Below, one piece after another: positions 31,501 through 45,100 of a DNA stretch of 64,000 nt (position 1 is its first letter; every line of letters starts with the position of its first letter). The notes beneath the pieces are model-generated. The model saw only the letters and a program-made list of their open reading frames with translations. It was not told the origin of the DNA and did no database searches. The position numbers and the translations under genes were made by a program. Source of the DNA: Cherax quadricarinatus (lineage: Eukaryota > Arthropoda > Malacostraca > Decapoda > Parastacidae); NCBI RefSeq assembly GCF_038502225.1, contig NW_027195391.1, forward strand, positions 1-64,000, read 5' to 3'.

Positions 31501-34500
31501 CTTCCTGGGTGGGAGGTCACCATGAGTGTGGCTCAGCTTCCTGGGTGGGAGGTCACTGTAAGTGTGGCTCAGCTTCCTGGGTGGGAGGTCACTGTGAGTG
31601 TGGCTCAGCTTCCTGGGCGGGAGGTCACTGTGAGTGTGGCTCAGCTTCCTGGGAGGGAGGTCACTGTGTGTGGCTCAGCTTCCTGGGTGGGAGGTCACTG
31701 TGAGTGTGGCTCAGCTTCCTGGGTGGGAGGTCACTGTGAGTGTGGCTCAGCTTCCTGGGTGGGAGGTCACTGTGAGTGTGGCTCAGCTTCCTGGGTGGGA
31801 GGTCACTGTGAGTGTGGCTCAGCTTCCTGGGTGGGAGGTCACTGTGAGTGTGGCTCAGCTTCCTGGGTGGGAGGTCACTGTGAGTGTGGCTCAGCTTCCT
31901 GGGTGGGAGGTCACTGTGAGTGTGGCTCAGCTTCCTGGGTGGGAGGTCACTGTGAGTGTGGCTCAGCTTCCTGGGTGGGAGGTCACTGTGAGTGTGGCTC
32001 AGCTTCCTGGGTGGGAGGTCACTGTGAGTGTGGCTCAGCTTCCTGGGTGGGAGGTCACTGTGAGTGTGGCTCAGCTTCCTGGGTGGGAGGTCACTGTGAG
32101 TGTGGCTCAGCTTCCTGGGTGGGAGGTCACTGTGAGTGTGGCTCAGCTTCCTGGGTGGGAGGTCACTGTGAGTGTGGCTCAGCTTCCTGGGTGGGAGGTC
32201 ACTGTGAGTGTGGCTCAGCTTCCTGGGTGGGAGGTCACTGTGAGTGTGGCTCAGCTTCCTGGGTGGGAGGTCACTGTGAGTGTGGCTCAGCTTCCTGGGT
32301 GGGAGGTCACTGTGAGGTCAGCTTCCTGGGAGGTGAGTGTGGCTCAGCTTCCTGGGTGGGAGGTCACTGTGAGTGTGGCTCAGCTTCCTGGGTGGGAGGT
32401 CACTGTGAGTGTGGCTCAGCTTCCTGGGTGGGAGGTCACTGTGAGTGTGGCTCAGCTTCCTGGGTGGGAGGTCACTGTGAGTGTGGCTCAGCTTCCTGGG
32501 TGGGAGGTCACTGTGAGTGTGGCTCAGCTTCCTGGGTGGGAGGTCACTGTGAGTGTGGCTCAGCTTCCTGGGTGGGAGGTCAGTGTGAGTGTGGCTCAGC
32601 TTCCTGGGTGGGAGGTCAGTGTGAGTGTGGCTCAGCTTCCTGGGTGGGAGGTCAGTGTGAGTGTGGCTCAGCTTATTGGGTGGGAGGTCACTGTGAGTGT
32701 GGCTCAGCTTCCTGGGTCGGAGGTCACTATGAGTGTGGCTCAGCTTCCTGGGTGGGAGGTCACTGTGAGCGTGGCTCAGCTTCCTGGGTGGAAGGTCACT
32801 ATGAGTGTGGCTCAGCTTCCTGGGTGGGAGGTCACTGTGAGTGTGGCTCAGCTTCCTGGGTGGGAGGTCACTGTGAACGTGGCTCAGCTTCCTGGGTGGG
32901 AGGTCACTGTGAGCGTGGCTCAGCTTCCTGGGTGGGAGGTCACTGTGAGCGTGGCTCAGCTTCCTGGGTGGGAGGTCACTGTGAGTGTGGCTCAGCTTCC
33001 TGGGTGGAGGGTCTCTGTGAGCGTGGCTCAGCTTCCTGGGTGGGAGGTCACTGTGAGTGTGGCTCAGCTTCCTGGTGGGAGGTCACTGTGAGTGTGGCTC
33101 AGCTTCCTGGGTGGGAGGTCACTGTGAGTGTGGCTCAGCTTCCTGGGTGGGAGGTCACTGTGAGCGTGGCTCAGCTTCCTGGGTGGGAGGTCACTGTGAG
33201 CGTGGCTCAGCTTCCTGGGTCGGAGGTCACTCTGAGTGTGGCTCACCTTCCTGGTGGGAGGTCACTGTGAGTGTGGCTCAGCTTCCTGGGTGGGAGGTCA
33301 CTGTGAGTGTGGCTCAGCTTCCTGGGTGGGAGGTCACTGTGAGTGTGGCTCAGCTTCCTGGGTGGGAGGTCACTGTGAGCGTGGCTCAGCTTCCTGGGTG
33401 GGAGGTCACTGTGAGCGTGGCTCAGCTTCCTGGGTCGGAGGTCACACTGAGTGTGGCTCAGCTTCCTGGTGGGAGGTCACTGTGAGTGTGGCTCAGCTTC
33501 CTGGGTGGGAGGTCACTGTGAGTGTGGCTCAGCTTCCTGGGTGGGAGGTCACTGTGAGCGTGGCTCAGCTTCCTAGGTGGGAGGTCACTGTGAGCGTGGC
33601 TCAGCTTCCTGGGTGGGAGGTCACTGTGAGCGTGGCTCAGCTTCCTGGGTCGGAGGTCACTCTGAGAGTGGCTCAGATTCCTGGGTGGGAGGTCACTGTG
33701 AGTGTGGCTCACCTTCCTGGGTGGGAGGTCACTGTGAGCGTGGCTCAGCTTCCTGGGTGGGAGGTCACTGTGAGTGTGGCTCAGCTTTCTGGGTGGGAGG
33801 TCACTGTGAGCGTGGCTCAGCTTCCTGGGTGGAAGGTCACTGTGAGCGTGGCTCAGCTTCCTGGGTGGGAGGTCACTGTGAGTGTGGCTCAGCTTCCTGG
33901 GTGGGAGGCCACTGTGAGTGTGGCTCAGCTTCCTGGGTGGGAGGTCACTGTGAGTGTGGCTCAGCTTCCTGGGTGGGAGGTCACTGTGAGTGTGGCTCAG
34001 CTTCCTGGGTGGGAGGTCACTGTGAGCGTGGCTCAGCTTCCTGGGTGGGAGGTCACTGTGAGCGTGGCTCAGCTTCCTGGGTGGGAGGTTACTGTGAGCG
34101 TGGCTCAGCTTCCTGGTGGGAGGTCACTGTGAGCGTGGCTCAGCTTCCTGGGTGGGAGGTCACTGTGAGTGTGGCTCAGCTTCCTGGGTGGGAGGTCACT
34201 GTGAGCGTGGCTCAGCTTCCTGGGTGGGAGGTCACTGTGAGCGTGGCTCAGCTTCCTGGGTGGGGGATCACTGTGAGTGTGGCTCAGCTTCCTGGGTGGG
34301 AGGTCACTGTGAGTGTGGCTCAGCTTCTTGGTGGGAGGTCACTGTGAGCGTGGCTCAGCTTCCTGGGTGGGAGGTCACTGTGAGTGTGGCTCAGCTTCCT
34401 GGGTGGGAGGTCACTGTGAGTGTGGCTCAGCTTCCTGGGTGGGAGGTCACTGTGAGCGTGGCTCAGCTTCCTGGGTGGGAGGTCACTGTGAGCGTGGCTC

Positions 34501-37500
34501 AGCTTCCTGGGTGGGAGGTCACTGTGAGTGTGGCTCAGCTTCCTGGGTGGGAGGTCACTGTGAGCGTGGCTCAGCTTCCTGGGTGAAAGGTCACTGTGAG
34601 CGTGGCTCAGCTTCCTGGGTGGGGGATCACTGTGAGTGTGGCTCTGCTTCCTGGGTGGGAGGTCACTGTGAGTGTGGCTCAGCTTCCTGGGTGGGAGGTC
34701 ACTGTGAGTATGGCTCAGCTTCCTGGGTGGGAGGTCACTGTGAGTGTGGCTCAGCTTCCTGGGTGAGAGGTCAATGTGAGCGTGGCTCAGCTTCCTGGGT
34801 TGGAGGTCACTGTGAGCGTGGCTCAGCTTCCTGGGTGGGAGGTCACTGTAAGCGTGGCTCAGCTTCCTTGGTCGGAGGTCACTGTGAGTGTGGCTCAGCT
34901 TCCTGGGTGGTAGGTCACTGTGAGTGTGGCTCAGCTTCCTGGGTGGGAGGTCACTGTGAGTGTGGCTCAGCTTCCTGGGTGGGAGGTCACTGTGAGCGTG
35001 GCTCAGCTTCCGGGGTGGAAGGTCACTGCGAGTGTGGCTCAGCTTCCTGGGTGGGAGGTCACTGTGAGTGTGGCTCAGCTTCCTAGGTGGGAGGTCACTG
35101 TGAGCGTGGCTCAGCTTCCTCGGCGGGAGGTCACTGTGAGTGTGGCTCAGCTTCCTGGGTGGGAGGTCACTGTGAGTGTGGCTCAGCTTCCGGGGTGGGA
35201 GGTCACTGTGAGTGTGGCTCAGCTTCCTGGGTGGGAGGTCACTGTGAGCGTGGCTCAGCTTCCTGGGTGGGAGGTCACTGTGAGCGTGGCTCAGCTTCCT
35301 GGGTGGGAGGTTACTGTGAGCGTGGCTCAGCTTCCTGGTGGGAGGTCACTGTGAGCGTGGCTCAGCTTCCTGGGTGGGAGGTCACTGTGAGTGTGGCTCA
35401 GCTTCCTGGGTGGGAGGTCACTGTGAGTGTGGCTCAGCTTCCTGGGTGGGAGGTCACTGTGAGCGTGGCTCAGCTTCCTGGGTGGGGGGTCACTGTGAGT
35501 GTGGCTCAGCTTCCTGGGTAGGAGGTCATTGTGAGTTAGGCTCAGCTTCCTGGGTGCCTGGGTGGGAGGTCACTGTGAGTGTGGCTCAGCTTCCTGGGTG
35601 GGAGGTCACTGTGAGTGTGGCTCAGCTTCCTGGATTGGAGGTCACTGTGAGCGTGGCTCAGCTTTCTGGGAGGGAGGTCACTGTGAGCGTGGCTCAGCTT
35701 CCTGGGAGGGAGGTCACTGTGATCGTGGCTCAGCTTCCTGGGTGGGAGGTCACTGTGAGTGTGGCTCAGCTTCCTGGGTGGGAGGTCACCATGAGTGTGG
35801 CTCAGCTTCCTGGGTGGGAGGTCACTGTGAGTGTGGTTCAGCTTCCTGGGTGGGAGGTCACTGTGAGCGTGGCTCAGCTTTATGGGTGGGAGGTCACTGT
35901 GAGTGTGGCTCAGCTTCCTGGGTGGGAGGTCACTGTGAGTGTGGCTCAGCTTCCTGGGTGGGTAGGTCACTGTGAGTGTGGCTCAGATTCCTGGGTGGGA
36001 GATCACTGTGAGTGTAGCTCAGCTTCCTGGGTGGGAGGTCACTGTGAGCGTGGCTCAGCTTCCTGGGTGGGAGGTCACTGTGAGTGTGGCTCAGCTTCCT
36101 GGGTGGGAGGTCACTGTGAGTGTGGCTCAGCTTCCTGGGTGGGAGGTCACTGTGAGTGTGGCTCAGATTCCTGGGTGGGAGGTCACTGTGAGCGTGGCTC
36201 AGCTTCCTGGGTGGGAGGTCACTGTGAGCGTGGCTCAGCTTCCTGGGCGGGAGGTCACTGTGAGCGTGGCTCAGCTTCCTGGGTGGGAGGTCACTGTGAG
36301 CGTGGCTTAGCTCCATGAGTGGGAGGTCACTGGGAGTGTGGCTCAGCTTCCTGGGTGGGAGGTCACGATGAGTGTGGCTCAGCTTCATGGGTGGGAGGTC
36401 ACTGTAAGTGTGGCTCAGCTCCCTGGGTGGGAGGTCACTGTGAGTGTGGCTCAGCTTCCTAGGTGGGAGGTCACTGTGAGTGTGGCTCAGTTTCCTGGGT
36501 GGGAGGTCACCATGAGTGTGGCTCAGCTTCCTGGATGGGAGGTCACTGTGAGTGTGGCTCAGCTCCCTGGGCGGGAGGTCACCGTGAGTGTGGCTCAGCT
36601 CCCTGGGAGGGAAGCCACCGTGAGTGTGGCTCAGCTGCCTGGGTGAGAGGTCACCGTGAGTGTGGCTCAGCTCCCTGGGAGGGAGGTCACCGTGAGTGTG
36701 GCTCAGCTCCCTGGATGGGAGGTCACCGTTAGTGTTGCTCAGCTCCCTTGGTGGGAGGTCACCATGAGTGTGGCTCAGCTTCCTGGGAGGGAGGTCACCG
36801 TGAGTGCGGCTCAGCTTCCTGGGTGGGAGGTCACCGTGAGTGTGACTCAGCTCCCTGGATGGGAGGTCACCGTGAGCGTGGCTCTGCTCCCTGAGTGGTA
36901 GGTCACCGTGAGCGTGGCTCAGCTCCCTGAGTGGTAGGTCACAGTGAGCGTGGCTCAGCTCCCTGTGAGGAAGGTCACCGTGAGCGTGGTTCAGCTCCCT
37001 GGGTGGGAGGTCACCGTGAGCGTGGTTCAGCTCCCTGGGTGGGAGGTCACCGTGAGCGTGGCTCAGCTTCCTGGGTGGAAGGTCACCGTGTGTGTGGCTC
37101 AGCTCCCTGGGTGGAAGGTCACCGTGAGTGTGGCTCAGCTCCCTGGGTGGGAGGTCACCATGAGTGTGGCTCAGCTCCCTAAGTGGGAGGTCACCATGAG
37201 CGTGGCTCAGCTCCCTGGGTGGGAGGTCACCATGAGCGTGGCTCAGCTCCCTGGGTGGGAGGTCACAATGAGCGTGGCTCAGCTCCCTTGGTAGGAGGTC
37301 ACCGTGAGCGTGGCTCAGCTCCCTGGATGGGAGTTCACTGTGAGTGTGGCTCAGCTCCCTGGGCGGGAGGTCACCGTGAGTGTGGCTCAGCTCCCTGGAT
37401 GGGAGGTCACCGTTAGTGTTGCTCAGCTCCCTTGGTGGGAGGTCACCATGAGTGTGGCTCAGCTTCCTGGGAGGGAGGTCACCGTGAGTGTGGCTCAGCT

Positions 37501-38564
37501 CCCTTGGTGGGAGGTCGCCATGAGTGTGGCTCAGCTTCCTGGGAGGGAGGTCACCGTGAGTGTGGCTCAGCTTCCTGGGTTGGAGGTCACCGTGAGTGTG
37601 AGTCAGCTCCCTGGATGGGAGGTCACCGTGAGCGTGGCTCTGCTCCCTGAGTGGTAGGTCACCGTGAGCGTGGCTCTGCTCCCTGAGTGGTAGGTCACCG
37701 TGAGCGTGGCTCAGCTCCCTGAGTGGTAGGTCACCGTGAGCGTGGCTCAGCTTCCTGGGTGGAAGGTCACCGTGAGTGTGGTTCAGCTCCCTGGGTGGGA
37801 GGTCACAATGAGCTTGGCTCAGCTCCCTGGGTAGGAGGTCTCCGTGAGCGTGGCTCAGCTCCCTGAGTGGGAGGTCACCATGAGCGTGGCTCAGCTCCCT
37901 GGGTGGGAGGTCACCGTGAGCGTGGCTCAGCTCCCTGGGTGGGAGGTCACCGTGAGCGTGGCTCAACTCCCTGGGTGGGAGGTCACCGTGAGTGTGGCTC
38001 AGCTTCCTGGGTGGGAGGTCACTGTGAGCGTGGCTCAGCTTCCTGGGTGGGAGGTCACTGTGAGTGTGGCTCAGCTTCCTGGGTGGGAGGTCACTGTGAG
38101 TGTGGCTCAGCTTCCTGGGTGGGAGGTCACTGTGAGTGTGGCTCAGCTTCCTGGGTGGGAGGTCACTGTGAGTGTGGCTCAGCTTCCTGGGTGGGAGGTC
38201 ACTGTGAGTGTGGCTCAGCTTCCTGGGTGGGAGGTCACTGTGAGTGTGGCTCAGCTTCCTGGGTGGGAGGTCACTGTGAGTGTGGCTCAGCTTCCTGGGT
38301 GGGAGGTCACTGTGAGTGTGGCTCAGCTTCCTGGGTGGGAGGTCACTGTGAGCGTGGCTCAGCTTCCTGGGTGGGAGGTCACTGTGAGTGTGGCTCAGCT
38401 TCCTGGGTGGGAGGTCACTGTGAGCGTGGCTCAGCTCTCTGGGTGGGAGGTCACCATGAGTGTGGCTCAGCTCCCTGGGTGGGAGGTCACCATGAGTGTG
38501 GCTCAGCTCCCTGGGTGGGAGGTCACCATGAGTGTGGCTCAGCTCCCTGGGTGGGAGGTCACCG
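25514..38564. repeat. 13-kb satellite with 32-bp and 36-bp unit types
   Basis: The core TGGCTCAGCTTCCTGGGTGG, then GAGGTCACTG, is joined to the next unit by TG (32-bp type) or TGAGTG (36-bp type). From 25514 to about 27915 nearly all units are 32 bp (about 75). From 27916 to about 30870 both types are mixed. After that the 36-bp type dominates (about 290 in all). Between about 36300 and 38000 units carry CTCCCTGG, CACCGTGAGCG and GAGTGGTAGG variants. Near 38000-38430 canonical units return. Frames of up to 966 codons occur because the unit is stop-free in all plus frames; 32-bp units rotate the frame every copy, so they encode nothing consistent. Confidence 0.98.
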
Positions 38565-38912
38565 ATATTAAGTTATTTTCTATATATTTTGAATTTATTA
38601 TTTCAGTTCCTCCTAATTATCAATAATGTTATAAATGGCTTTGATTTATTTTGTTAAGGTTGCAGAGTTAGGTTTATAAATGGAGTTAGACAATTAACCA
38701 GAGACATCATCCACATATTTACACAAATTATCCCTATCATACTTCTATTTAATACTTTTGTTTTAATTACTTTACGAATAAATTACTATTGGCAGGTAAA
38801 AGGGATGTCCCACTGACTGTAGATATATTTAACTGTAATATTTATCATTGTAAACAAACTTTGCACCAATAACTTCAAGTTTAACAAGAAGCCAAGTTGT
38901 TGTTTACTCTGG
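38565..38912. other. Unique AT-rich spacer between satellites
   Basis: No frame, RNA gene or mobile element recognised. Confidence 0.65.
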
Positions 38913-39079
38913 CAATGATGAATTATTGCAACATAGATCTTCAGGGAGACAACTTCATGACATCAACAATGATGAATTATTGCAACATAGATCTTCAGGG
39001 AGACAACTTCATGACATCAACAATGATGAATTATTGCAACATAGATCTTCAGGGAGACAACTTCATGACATCAACAATG
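38913..39079. repeat. 54-bp repeat, three copies
   Basis: Three identical 54-bp units containing ATGATGAATTATTGCAACAT and AGGGAGACAACTTCATGACA. A short frame through them (NYCNIDLQGDNFMTST) is a consequence of the length being a multiple of three. Confidence 0.95.
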
Positions 39080-39169
39080 TCTTTTGTAAATAATGATTCA
39101 ACGTTAAACATAATCATACTGTAATTATTAAGATCAGATACGATAATTAATGTGGCCACGAAATCATTA

Positions 39170-42100
39170 TTAATATTAGCACAGTTCTCAGTATATTAGC
39201 ACAGTTCTCAGTATATTAGCACAGTTCTCAGTATATTAGCACAGTTCTCAGTATATTAGCACAGTTCTCAGTATATTAGCACAGTTCTCAGTATATTAGC
39301 ACAGTTCTCAGTATATTAGCACAGTTCTCAGTATATTAGCACAGGACTCAGTATATTAGCACAGTTCTCAGTATATTAGCACAGTTCTCAGTATATTAGC
39401 ACAGTTCTCAGTATATTAGCACAGTTCTCAGTATATTAGCACAGTTCTCAGTATATTAGCACAGTTCTCAGTATATTAGCGCAGTTCTCAGTATATTAGC
39501 ACAGTTCTCAGTATATTAGCACAGTTCTCAGTATATTAGCACAGTTCTCAGTATATTAGCGCAGTTCTCAGTATATTAGCACAGTTCTCAGTATATTAGC
39601 ACAGTTCTCAGTATATTAGCGCAGTTCTCAGTATATTAGCACAGTTCTCAGTATATTAGCACAGGTCTCAGTATATTAGCACAGTTCTCAGTATATTAGC
39701 ACAGTTCTCAGTATATTAGCACAGTTCTCAGTATATTAGCACAGTTCTCAGTATATTAGCACAGTTCTCAGTATATTAGCACAGTTCTCAGTATATTAGC
39801 ACAGTTCTCAGTATATTAGCACAGGACTCAGTATATTAGCACAGTTCTCAGTATATTAGCACAGTTCTCAGTATATTAGCACAGTTCTCAGTATATTAGC
39901 ACAGTTCTCAGTATATTAGCACAGTTCTCAGTATATTAGCACAGTTCTCAGTATATTAGCACAGTTCTCAGTATAGCGCAGTTCTCAGTATATTAGCACA
40001 GTTCTCAGTATATTAGCACAGTTCTCAGTATATTAGCACAGTTCTCAGTATATTAGCACAGTTCACAGTATATTAGCACAGTTCTCAGTATATTAGCACA
40101 GTTCTCAGTATATTAGCACAGTTCTCAGTATATTAGCACAGGTCTCAGTATATTAGCACAGTTCTCAGTATATTAGCACAGTTCTCAGTATATTAGCACA
40201 GTTCTCAGTATATTAGCACAGTTCTCAGTATATTAGCACAGGACTCAGTATATTAGCACAGTTCTCAGTATATTAGCACAGTTCTCAGTATATTAGCACA
40301 GTTCTCAGTATATTAGCACAGTTCTCAGTATATTAGCACAGGACTCAGTATATTAGCACAGTTCTCAGTATATTAGCACAGGACTCAGTATATTAGCACA
40401 GTTCTCAGTATATTAGCACAGTTCTCAGTATATTAGCACAGTTCTCAGTATATTTGCACAGTTCTCAGTATATTAGCACAGTTCTCAGTATATTAGCACA
40501 GTTCTCAGTATATTAGCACAGTTCTCAGTATATTAGCACTCAGTATATTAGCACAGTTCTCAGTATATTAGCACAGTTCTCAGTATATTAGCACAGTTCT
40601 CAGTATATTAGCACAGTTCTCAGTATATTAGCACAGTTCTCAGTATATTAGCACAGTTCTCAGTATATTAGCACAGTTCTCAGTATATTAGCACAGTTCT
40701 CAGTATATTAGCACAGTTCTCAGTATATTAGCACAGTTCTCAGTATATTAGCACAGTTCTCAGTATATTAGCACAGTTCTCAGTATATTAGCACAGTTCT
40801 CAGTATATTAGCACAGGACTCAGTATATTAGCACAGTTCTCAGTATATTAGCACAGTTCTCAGTATATTAGCACAGGACTCAGTATATTAGCACAGTTCT
40901 CAGTATATTAGCACAGTTCTCAGTATATTAGCACAGGACTCAGTATATTAGAACAGTTCTCAGTATATTAACACAGGTCTCAGTATATTAGCACAGGTCT
41001 CAGTATATTACCACAGGACTCAGTATATTAGCACAGTTCTCAGTATATTAACACAGGACTCAGTATATTAGCACAGTTCTCAGTATATTAGCACAGGACT
41101 CAGTATATTAGCACAGTTCTCAGTATATTAGCACAGGTCTCAGTATATTAGCACAGGACTCAGTATATTAGCACAGTTCTCAGTATATTAGCACAGGTCT
41201 CAGTATATTAGCACAGGACTCAGTATATTAGCACAGTTCTCAGTATATTAGCACAGGTCTCAGTATATTAGCACAGTTCTCAGTATATTAGCACAGTTCT
41301 CAGTATATTAGCACAGGACTCAGTATATTAGCACAGTTCTCAGTATATTAGCACAGGTCTCAGTATATTAGCACAGGACTCAGTATATTAGCACAGTTCT
41401 CAGTATATTAGCACAGGTCTCAGTATATTAGCACAGGACTCAGTATATTAGCACAGTTCTCAGTATATTAGCACAGGTCTCAGTATATTAGCACAGGACT
41501 CAGTATATTAGCACAGTTCTCAGTATATTAGCACAGGTCTCAGTATATTAGCACAGGACTCAGTATATTAGCACAGGACTCAGTATATTAGCACAGTTCT
41601 CAGTATATTAGCACAGTTCTCAGTATATTAGCACAGGTCTCAGTATATTAGCACAGTTCTCAGTATATTAGCACAGTTCTCAGTATATTAGCACAGTTCT
41701 CAGTATATTAGCACAGTTCTCAGTATATTAGCACAGTTCTCAGTATATTAGCACAGGTCTCAGTATATTAGCACAGTTCTCAGTATATTACCACAGTTCT
41801 CAGTATATTAGCACAGTTCTCAGTATATTAGCACAGTTCTCAGTATATTAGCACAGTTCTCAGTATATTAGAACAGTTCTCAGTATATTAGCACAGTTCT
41901 CAGTATATTACCACAGTTCTCAGTATATTAGCGCAGTTCTCAGTATATTAGCACAGTTCTCAGTATATTAGCACAGTTCTCAGTATATTAGCACAGTTCT
42001 CAGTATATTAGCACAGTTCTCAGTATATTACCACAGTTCTCAGTATATTATCACAGTTCTCAGTATATTACCACAGTTCTCAGTATATTAGCACAGTTCT

Positions 42101-45100
42101 CAGTATATTAGCACAGTTCTCAGTATATTAGCACAGTTCTCAGTATATTAGCACAGTTCTCAGTATATTAGCACAGTTCTCAGTATATTACCACAGTTCT
42201 CAGTATATTAGCACAGTTCTCAGTATATTACCACAGTTCTCAGTATATTAGCACAGTTCTCAGTATATTAGCACAGTTCTCAGTATATTAGCACAGTTCT
42301 CAGTATATTAGCACAGTTCTCAGTATATTACCACAGTTCTCAGTATATTAGCACAGTTCTCAGTATATTAGCACAGTTCTCAGTATATTAGCACAGTTCT
42401 CAGTATATTACCACAGTTCTCAGTATATTAGCACAGTTCTCAGTATATTAGCACAGTTCTCAGTATATTAGCACAGTTCTCAGTATATTAGCACAGTTCT
42501 CAGTATATTAGCACAGTTCTCAGTATATTAGCACAGGACTCAGTATATTAGCACAGTTCTCAGTATATTAGCACAGGTCTCAGTATATTAGCACAGGACT
42601 CAGTATATTAGCACAGTTCTCAGTATATTAGAACAGGTCTCAGTATATTAGCTCAGGACTCAGTATATTAGCACAGTTCTCAGTATATTAGCACAGGTCT
42701 CAGTATATTAGCACAGGACTCAGTATATTAGCACAGTTCTCAGTATATTAGCACAGGACTCAGTATATTAGCACAGTTCTCAATATATTAGCACAAGACT
42801 CAGTATATTAGCACAGTTCTCAGTATATTAGCACAGGTCTCAGTATATTAGCACAGGACTCAGTATATTAGCACAGTTCTCAGTATATTAGCACAGGTCT
42901 CAGTATATTAGCACAGGACTCAGTATATTAGCACAGTTCTCAGTATATTAGCACAGGTCTCAGTATATTAGCACAGGACTCAGTATATTAGCACAGTTCT
43001 CAGTATATTAGCACAGGTCTCAGTATATTAGCACAGTTCTCAGTATATTAGCACAGTTCTCAGTATATTAGCACAGGACTCAGTATATTAGCACAGTTCT
43101 CAGTATATTAGCACAGGTCTCAGTATATTAGCACAGGACTCAGTATATTAGCACAGTTCTCAGTATATTAGCACAGGTCTCAGTATATTAGCACAGGAGT
43201 CAGTATATTAGCACAGTTCTCAGTATATTAGCACAGGTCTCAGTATATTAGCACAGGACTCAGTATATTAGCACAGTTCTCAGTATATTAGCACAGGTCT
43301 CAGTATATTAGCACAGGACTCAGTATATTAGCACAGGACTCAGTATATTAGCACAGTTCTCAGTATATTAGCACAGTTCTCAGTATATTACCACAGTTCT
43401 CAGTATATTAGCGCAGTTCTCAGTATATTAGCACAGTTCTCAGCATATTAGCGCAGTTCTCAGTATATTAGCACAGTTCTCAGTATATTACCACAGTTCT
43501 CAGTATATTAGCGCAGTTCTCAGTATATTAGCGCAGTTCTCAGTATATTAGCGCAGTTCTCAGTATATTAGCACAGTTCTCAGTATATTAGCGCAGTTCT
43601 CAGTATATTAGCGCAGTTCTCAGTATATTAGCACAGTTCTCAGTATATTAGCACAGTTCTCAGTATATTAGCACAGTTCTCAGTATATTAGCACAGTTCT
43701 CAGTATATTAGCACAGGTCTCAGTATATTAGCACAGTTCTCAGTATATTAGCACAGTTCTCAGTATATTAGCACAGTTCTCAGTATATTAGCACAGTTCT
43801 CAGTATATTAGCGCAGTTCTCAGTATATTAGCACAGTTCTCAGTATATTAGCACAGGTCTCAGTATATTAGCACAGTTCTCAGTATATTACCACAGTTCT
43901 CAGTATATTAGCACAGTTCTCAGTATATTAGCACAGTTCTCAGTATATTAGCACAGTTCTCAGTATATTAGAACAGTTCTCAGTATATTAGCACAGTTCT
44001 CAGTATATTACCACAGTTCTCAGTATATTAGCGCAGTTCTCAGTATATTAGCACAGTTCTCAGTATATTAGCACAGTTCTCAGTATATTGGCACAGTTCT
44101 CAGTATATTAGCACAGTTCTCAGTATATTACCACAGTTCTCAGTATATTAGCACAGTTCTCAGTATATTACCACAGTTCTCAGTATATTAGCACAGTTCT
44201 CAGTATATTAGCACAGTTCTCAGTATATTAGCACAGTTCTCAGTATATTAGCACAGTTCTCAGTATATTAGCACAGTTCTCAGTATATTAGCGCAGTTCT
44301 CAGTATATTAGCACAGTTCTCAGTATATTAGCACAGTTCTCAGTATATTAGCACAGTTCTCAGTATATTAGCACAGTTCTCAGTATATTAGCACAGTTCT
44401 CAGTATATTACCACAGTTCTCAGTATATTAGCACAGTTCTCAGTATATTAGCACAGTTCTCAGTATATTAGCACAGTTCTCAGTATATTAGCACAGTTCT
44501 CAGTATATTAGCGCAGTTCTCAGTATATTAGCACAGTTCTCAGTATATTAGCACAGTTCTCAGTATATTAGCACAGTTCTCAGTATATTAGCACAGTTCT
44601 CAGTATATTAGCACAGTTCTCAGTATATTTCCACAGTTCTCAGTATATTACCACAGTTCTCAGCATATTAGCGCAGTTCTCAGTATATTAGCACAGTTCT
44701 CAGTATATTAGCACAGTTCTCAGTATATTACCACAGTTCTCAGTATATTAGCGCAGTTCTCAGTATATTAGTTCTCAGTATATTACCACAGTTCTCAGTA
44801 TATTAGCGCAGTTCTCAGTATATTAGCACAGTTCTCAGTATATTAGCACAGGTCTCAGTATATTAGCACAGGACTCAGTATATTAGCACAGTTCTCAGTA
44901 TATTAGCACAGGTCTCAGTATATTAGCACAGGACTCAGTATATTAGCACAGTTCTCAGTATATTAGCACATGACTCAGTATATTAGCACAGTTCTCAGTA
45001 TATTAGCACAGGTCTCAGTATATTAGCACAGGACTCAGTATATTAGCACAGTTCTCAGTATATTAGCACAGGTCTCAGTATATTAGCACAGGACTCAGTA

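Noticed and set aside
31420..33270. Cys/His repeat ECGSASWVGGHC suggesting a metal-binding repeat protein
   Set aside because: The 36-bp satellite unit is a multiple of three, so any stop-free frame gives a 12-residue repeat. The other two frames are equally open and indel units break the phase.
36725..37420. Stops within the 36-bp array as evidence of a decayed gene
   Set aside because: The TTAG stops arise from a unit variant copied in a 684-bp duplication, not from loss of a coding frame.
25514..38564. CRISPR-like array (36-bp direct repeats)
   Set aside because: Units are contiguous without unique spacers, there are no cas genes, and the context is eukaryotic.
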